This document shows, piece after piece, positions 62,033 through 64,000 of a stretch of 64,000 nucleotides of DNA. Source of the DNA: Microtetraspora sp. NBRC 13810 (GTDB taxonomy: Bacteria; Actinomycetota; Actinomycetes; Streptosporangiales; Streptosporangiaceae); NCBI RefSeq assembly GCF_030268685.1, contig NZ_BSRQ01000002.1:186001-250000 (forward strand). Reading direction: 5' to 3'. The notes below the pieces were generated by a model. It was not told the DNA's origin. It worked only from the letters and a program-made list of their open reading frames with translations, and did not search any database. Made by a program: the position numbers and the translations under genes. Position 1 is the stretch's first letter. Every line of letters starts with the position of its first letter.

Positions 62033-63067
62033 TCAGCCCCGCCCCCCCAGGGTCGACAGCTCCGCCGTGCGGGACTGCCGCTGGTCCTCGAGCACGCTCA
62101 TCACGATGGTGTCGAGCCCGAGCCGCGGCTCGAAGCCGATCAGGTCACGCAGCTTCGTGATGTCCGGCACCCGTCGGCGCATGTCCTGGAATCCTTCTCC
62201 GTAGGCCTTGCTGTAGGGGACGTACTGGATCGAGCTGGAAGAGCCGGAGAGCTCGATCACCCGCTCAGCAAGTTCTCGGATCGACACCTCCTCCGGGCGG
62301 CCCAGGTTGAACGCCTGCCCGTAGGCGTCCGGGTGCCCGATGAGTGCGACCATCGCGTCGACCGCCTCGCGCACGTGGCAGAAGCAACGGGTCTGGCGGC
62401 CGTCGCCGTACACGCTCAGCGGCTCGTCGCGCAGCGCCTGGCCGACCAGCCGCGGGATGACCATGCCGTACCGGCCGGTCTGCCGGGGGCCGACGATGTT
62501 GAACGGCCGCACGATCACCGTGGGCAGCCCCTCGTTCCGCCAGTAGGCGTACGCGAGGGTCTCGACCACCGCCTTGGCCTCGGCGTACGACCAGCGCGCG
62601 AGCAGCGGTGAGCCGAGCACGCGGTCGTCGTCCTCGGTCAGCCCGTCGGAGGTGTTCATGCCGTACACCTCGCTGCTGGACATCACCATCACCTGCACCT
62701 GATGCCTGAGCGCGGCATTCAGCACGATCTCGGTGCCGTGCAGGTTGGTGCGCAGCGAGCGCAGCGGGTCCTTGAGGATTGTGTTCACCCCGACCGCGGC
62801 GGCCAGGTGGTACACCTCGTCCACCCGGCTGGTCAGCTCGTCGAGCAGGGGCGCGTCCAGTACCGACCCGGCGACCCGCTCCACGCTGGGATGGTCGACG
62901 AGGTTCGCCATGCGGCCGGTGGACAGGTCGTCCACGGCGATCACCTGGTGGCCGAGCTCGACCAGCCGGTCCACGAGGTGACTGCCGATGAAGCCGGCTC
63001 CGCCGGTGACCAGGGTGCGGCGGCCGGGGTTGGCGCGTACCTGCCAGGCCGTGTTGTCCGTCGCCAT
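62033..63067 (-). CDS. Extended SDR, UDP-glucuronate decarboxylase/UDP-glucose epimerase-like
   Basis: A 344-residue extended short-chain dehydrogenase with TLVTGGAGFIGSHLVDRL, catalytic SYAEAKA (Tyr-x-x-x-Lys) and FNIVGPRQTGRYGMVIP. The late segments SVYGDGRQTRCFCHVREAVD and RRVPDITKLRDLIGFEP recall UDP-glucuronate decarboxylases (UDP-xylose synthases) more than GalE. A remnant of UDP-glucose dehydrogenase directly upstream supports a past UDP-glucose to UDP-glucuronate to UDP-xylose route, as in gentamicin's pentose ring. The ATG overlaps the remnant's stop (TGATG). Confidence 0.82.
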   Translation of the reverse strand: MATDNTAWQVRANPGRRTLVTGGAGFIGSHLVDRLVELGHQVIAVDDLSTGRMANLVDHPSVERVAGSVLDAPLLDELTSRVDEVYHLAAAVGVNTILKDPLRSLRTNLHGTEIVLNAALRHQVQVMVMSSSEVYGMNTSDGLTEDDDRVLGSPLLARWSYAEAKAVVETLAYAYWRNEGLPTVIVRPFNIVGPRQTGRYGMVIPRLVGQALRDEPLSVYGDGRQTRCFCHVREAVDAMVALIGHPDAYGQAFNLGRPEEVSIRELAERVIELSGSSSSIQYVPYSKAYGEGFQDMRRRVPDITKLRDLIGFEPRLGLDTIVMSVLEDQRQSRTAELSTLGGRG

Positions 63068-63380
63068 CACGACACCAGCGCGTTCGGCACACCCACGGTG
63101 CCGAGCCGAGTGTCGTCGATCAGCGGATCGGTGAAGTCCACTTGTGCCCCTTCTCGGCAAACTCCGACATGATCTCCAGTGCCGTCGACCTGCGCGGATC
63201 GCTCACCCCCATGTGGTGGGTGACGCAGTGCCGACCCACCCCGAACGCGAGGTGAAACGGCATGGATCCGAACGACGTGGTCGCCGTGGCCCCGATGCCC
63301 TCCCCCGCCGCGAGACCGCACTCCCGCAGGAACTCGCGTACTCTGCCCCGAGCATTCACCTGCCCGCGCATTGATATGCG
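63067..63380 (-). pseudogene. Decayed UDP-glucose 6-dehydrogenase (C-terminal remnant)
   Basis: Two overlapping frames on the minus strand together encode what reads as the end of a nucleotide-sugar dehydrogenase. One frame contains GVGRHCVTHHM (altered GPGVGGHCIPVDP active-site block), which jumps directly to GVSDPRRSTALEIMSEFAEK. The other continues with AQVDFTDPLIDDTRLGTVGV and ends at 63067. Thus there is an internal deletion, which removes the NAD-linked core, a frameshift near 63140-63150, and no N-terminal domain. Third-position GC remains high, so the decay looks recent. The stop codon overlaps the start of the downstream SDR gene, showing that they were once coupled. Confidence 0.7.
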
Positions 63381-63842
63381 GGCCACCCATGCCGATAATC
63401 CGGCGATTCCTGGAATAGTCGCGAGCGGTCCCCGACAAGAGGGGACGGCGAACGACGATACTTTGCCAAGTAGGCAGTATTGTCATGCCTCAACCACCCA
63501 AGTAAGACCCGAGCGAACGCATGCTCAACCGACTAGAACATCGACGATTCCTACCATACAGAACCGTCGGCCGGTGCGCCATCAAATTGGCGGAAAATTA
63601 TTCATCACCTGTTTCCTGTCACAGCGATCACATTCCATGCAAACGACACCGCACCGCCGGCCCTTGAACTCGTCGGCACTACCACCAATGGCGTCCGGAT
63701 GCGCCGGATGAGAATTCACAAACGTCCGCATCCTTGTCAGGGCCCATTGGCCGCCGATATCGTGCAGCTATAAACTCGAGGTATTCCTCGGAATCAACGC
63801 GGCGGTTGCGTGAGCAACTATTTGGCCGGAGGGGGCTCAGCC
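63381..63842. other. AT-richer divergent intergenic region
   Basis: About 460 bases of noticeably lower GC than the genes around it and with no supported gene. It contains a hairpin GTCCCC-7-GGGGAC at 63428-63446 and a small palindrome TGCC-5-GGCA near 63464-63476. It must hold the promoter of the minus-strand aminoglycoside operon as well as that of the glycosyltransferase at the edge. Confidence 0.5.
63747..63774 (+). promoter_or_regulatory. Candidate promoter of the edge glycosyltransferase gene
   Basis: TTGGCC (63747-63752) and TATAAA (63769-63774) are 16 bases apart and about 70 bases before the ATG at 63843. TATAAA is an uncommonly good -10 element in this genome. Confidence 0.45.
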
Positions 63843-64000
63843 ATGCGGGTGCTACGTCTCACCCCGTTCTTCCACCATGAGGGCGTAGACAACTGGCCGG
63901 CGAAATTCGACCCGGTCGGCGGTATGCAGATCCAGATTCTCTCCCTGTCCCGTCGGCTCGCACAGGCCGGTGTGGACCAGCTCGTGCTCACCCTCGGCTT
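63843..64000 (+). CDS. GT4 glycosyltransferase, KanE/GenM2-like (partial, runs off the window)
   Basis: The first 52 codons from ATG 63843, with GGAGGG about nine bases upstream. The N terminus reads MRVLRLTPFFHHEGV, then KFDPVGGMQIQILSLSRRLA. This is the opening I remember from the second glycosyltransferases of kanamycin and gentamicin pathways, which attach the amino sugar at O6 of the deoxystreptamine ring. It also shares LTPFF and DPxGGM with the GT4 at 56418-57683. The rest lies beyond the window. Confidence 0.75.
   Translation, partial: MRVLRLTPFFHHEGVDNWPAKFDPVGGMQIQILSLSRRLAQAGVDQLVLTLG

Overview
The window is high-GC DNA with dense, often translationally coupled genes (ATGA and TGATG overlaps), frequent GTG/TTG starts, SARP/AfsR and gamma-butyrolactone-receptor-type regulators and mycothiol-type gene remnants. 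This points to a filamentous actinomycete; genus and order cannot be fixed from the sequence. It is almost entirely specialised metabolism: parts of four biosynthetic gene clusters lie side by side.

Region A (about 1-22.8 kb) is an enediyne locus. On the minus strand the warhead cassette runs DUF1702 - DUF1702 - UnbV - UnbU - PKSE - hotdog thioesterase - flavin reductase - P450. To its left lie three regulators (TetR/ArpA-like, StrR/ParB-like, AraC) and an operon of a DUF5987-like protein, a GMC oxidoreductase and an AhpD-like protein cut by the window edge. To its right are three membrane proteins transcribed divergently from the cassette. One of these carries HxxEH-type motifs inside membrane helices.

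Region B (22.8-28 kb) separates the clusters. It holds a fragment of a maleylpyruvate-isomerase-type gene, a secreted discoidin/beta-helix protein behind a LacI-type operator, and a short AfsR-like SARP-NTPase regulator.

Region C (28-42 kb, minus strand) is a radical-SAM RiPP cluster. It contains three radical SAM enzymes, a two-cysteine precursor, a second small leader-like peptide, a prolyl oligopeptidase, a cytoplasmic subtilase, a GAF protein, a cyclase-AAA protein, a glycosyltransferase, a heme-oxygenase-like protein, a LuxR-type regulator and an MFS exporter. The most striking feature is that the exporter carries the same leader-like domain at its C terminus that is seen in the two small peptides. 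The family resembles what I remember as 'aroma-sacti' RiPPs, but the fused exporter deserves attention.

Region D (42-49.4 kb, plus strand) is an azole-type (TOMM) RiPP cluster. It has two nitrile-hydratase-like leader precursors with very different cores, a fused cyclodehydratase (E1-like plus YcaO), a SagB-type dehydrogenase and a NarL-type two-component system. A histidine-kinase-like gene that has lost its catalytic parts lies beside it.

Region E (49.6-53.7 kb) is housekeeping-like: an RtcB RNA ligase, an MFS permease, and an alpha/beta hydrolase divergent from an ArsR regulator across a palindrome-rich promoter.

Region F (53.9 kb to the end) is a 2-deoxystreptamine aminoglycoside cluster: 2-deoxy-scyllo-inosose synthase, two StrS-type aminotransferases, an N-acetylglucosaminyl-type transferase, a PIG-L deacetylase, a Gfo/Idh/MocA dehydrogenase and a UDP-glucuronate-decarboxylase-like SDR. 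At the edge starts a second glycosyltransferase of the KanE/GenM2 type. Directly upstream of the SDR lies a decayed UDP-glucose dehydrogenase. Together these suggest a 4,6-disubstituted aminoglycoside whose third ring may derive from UDP-xylose or UDP-kanosamine.
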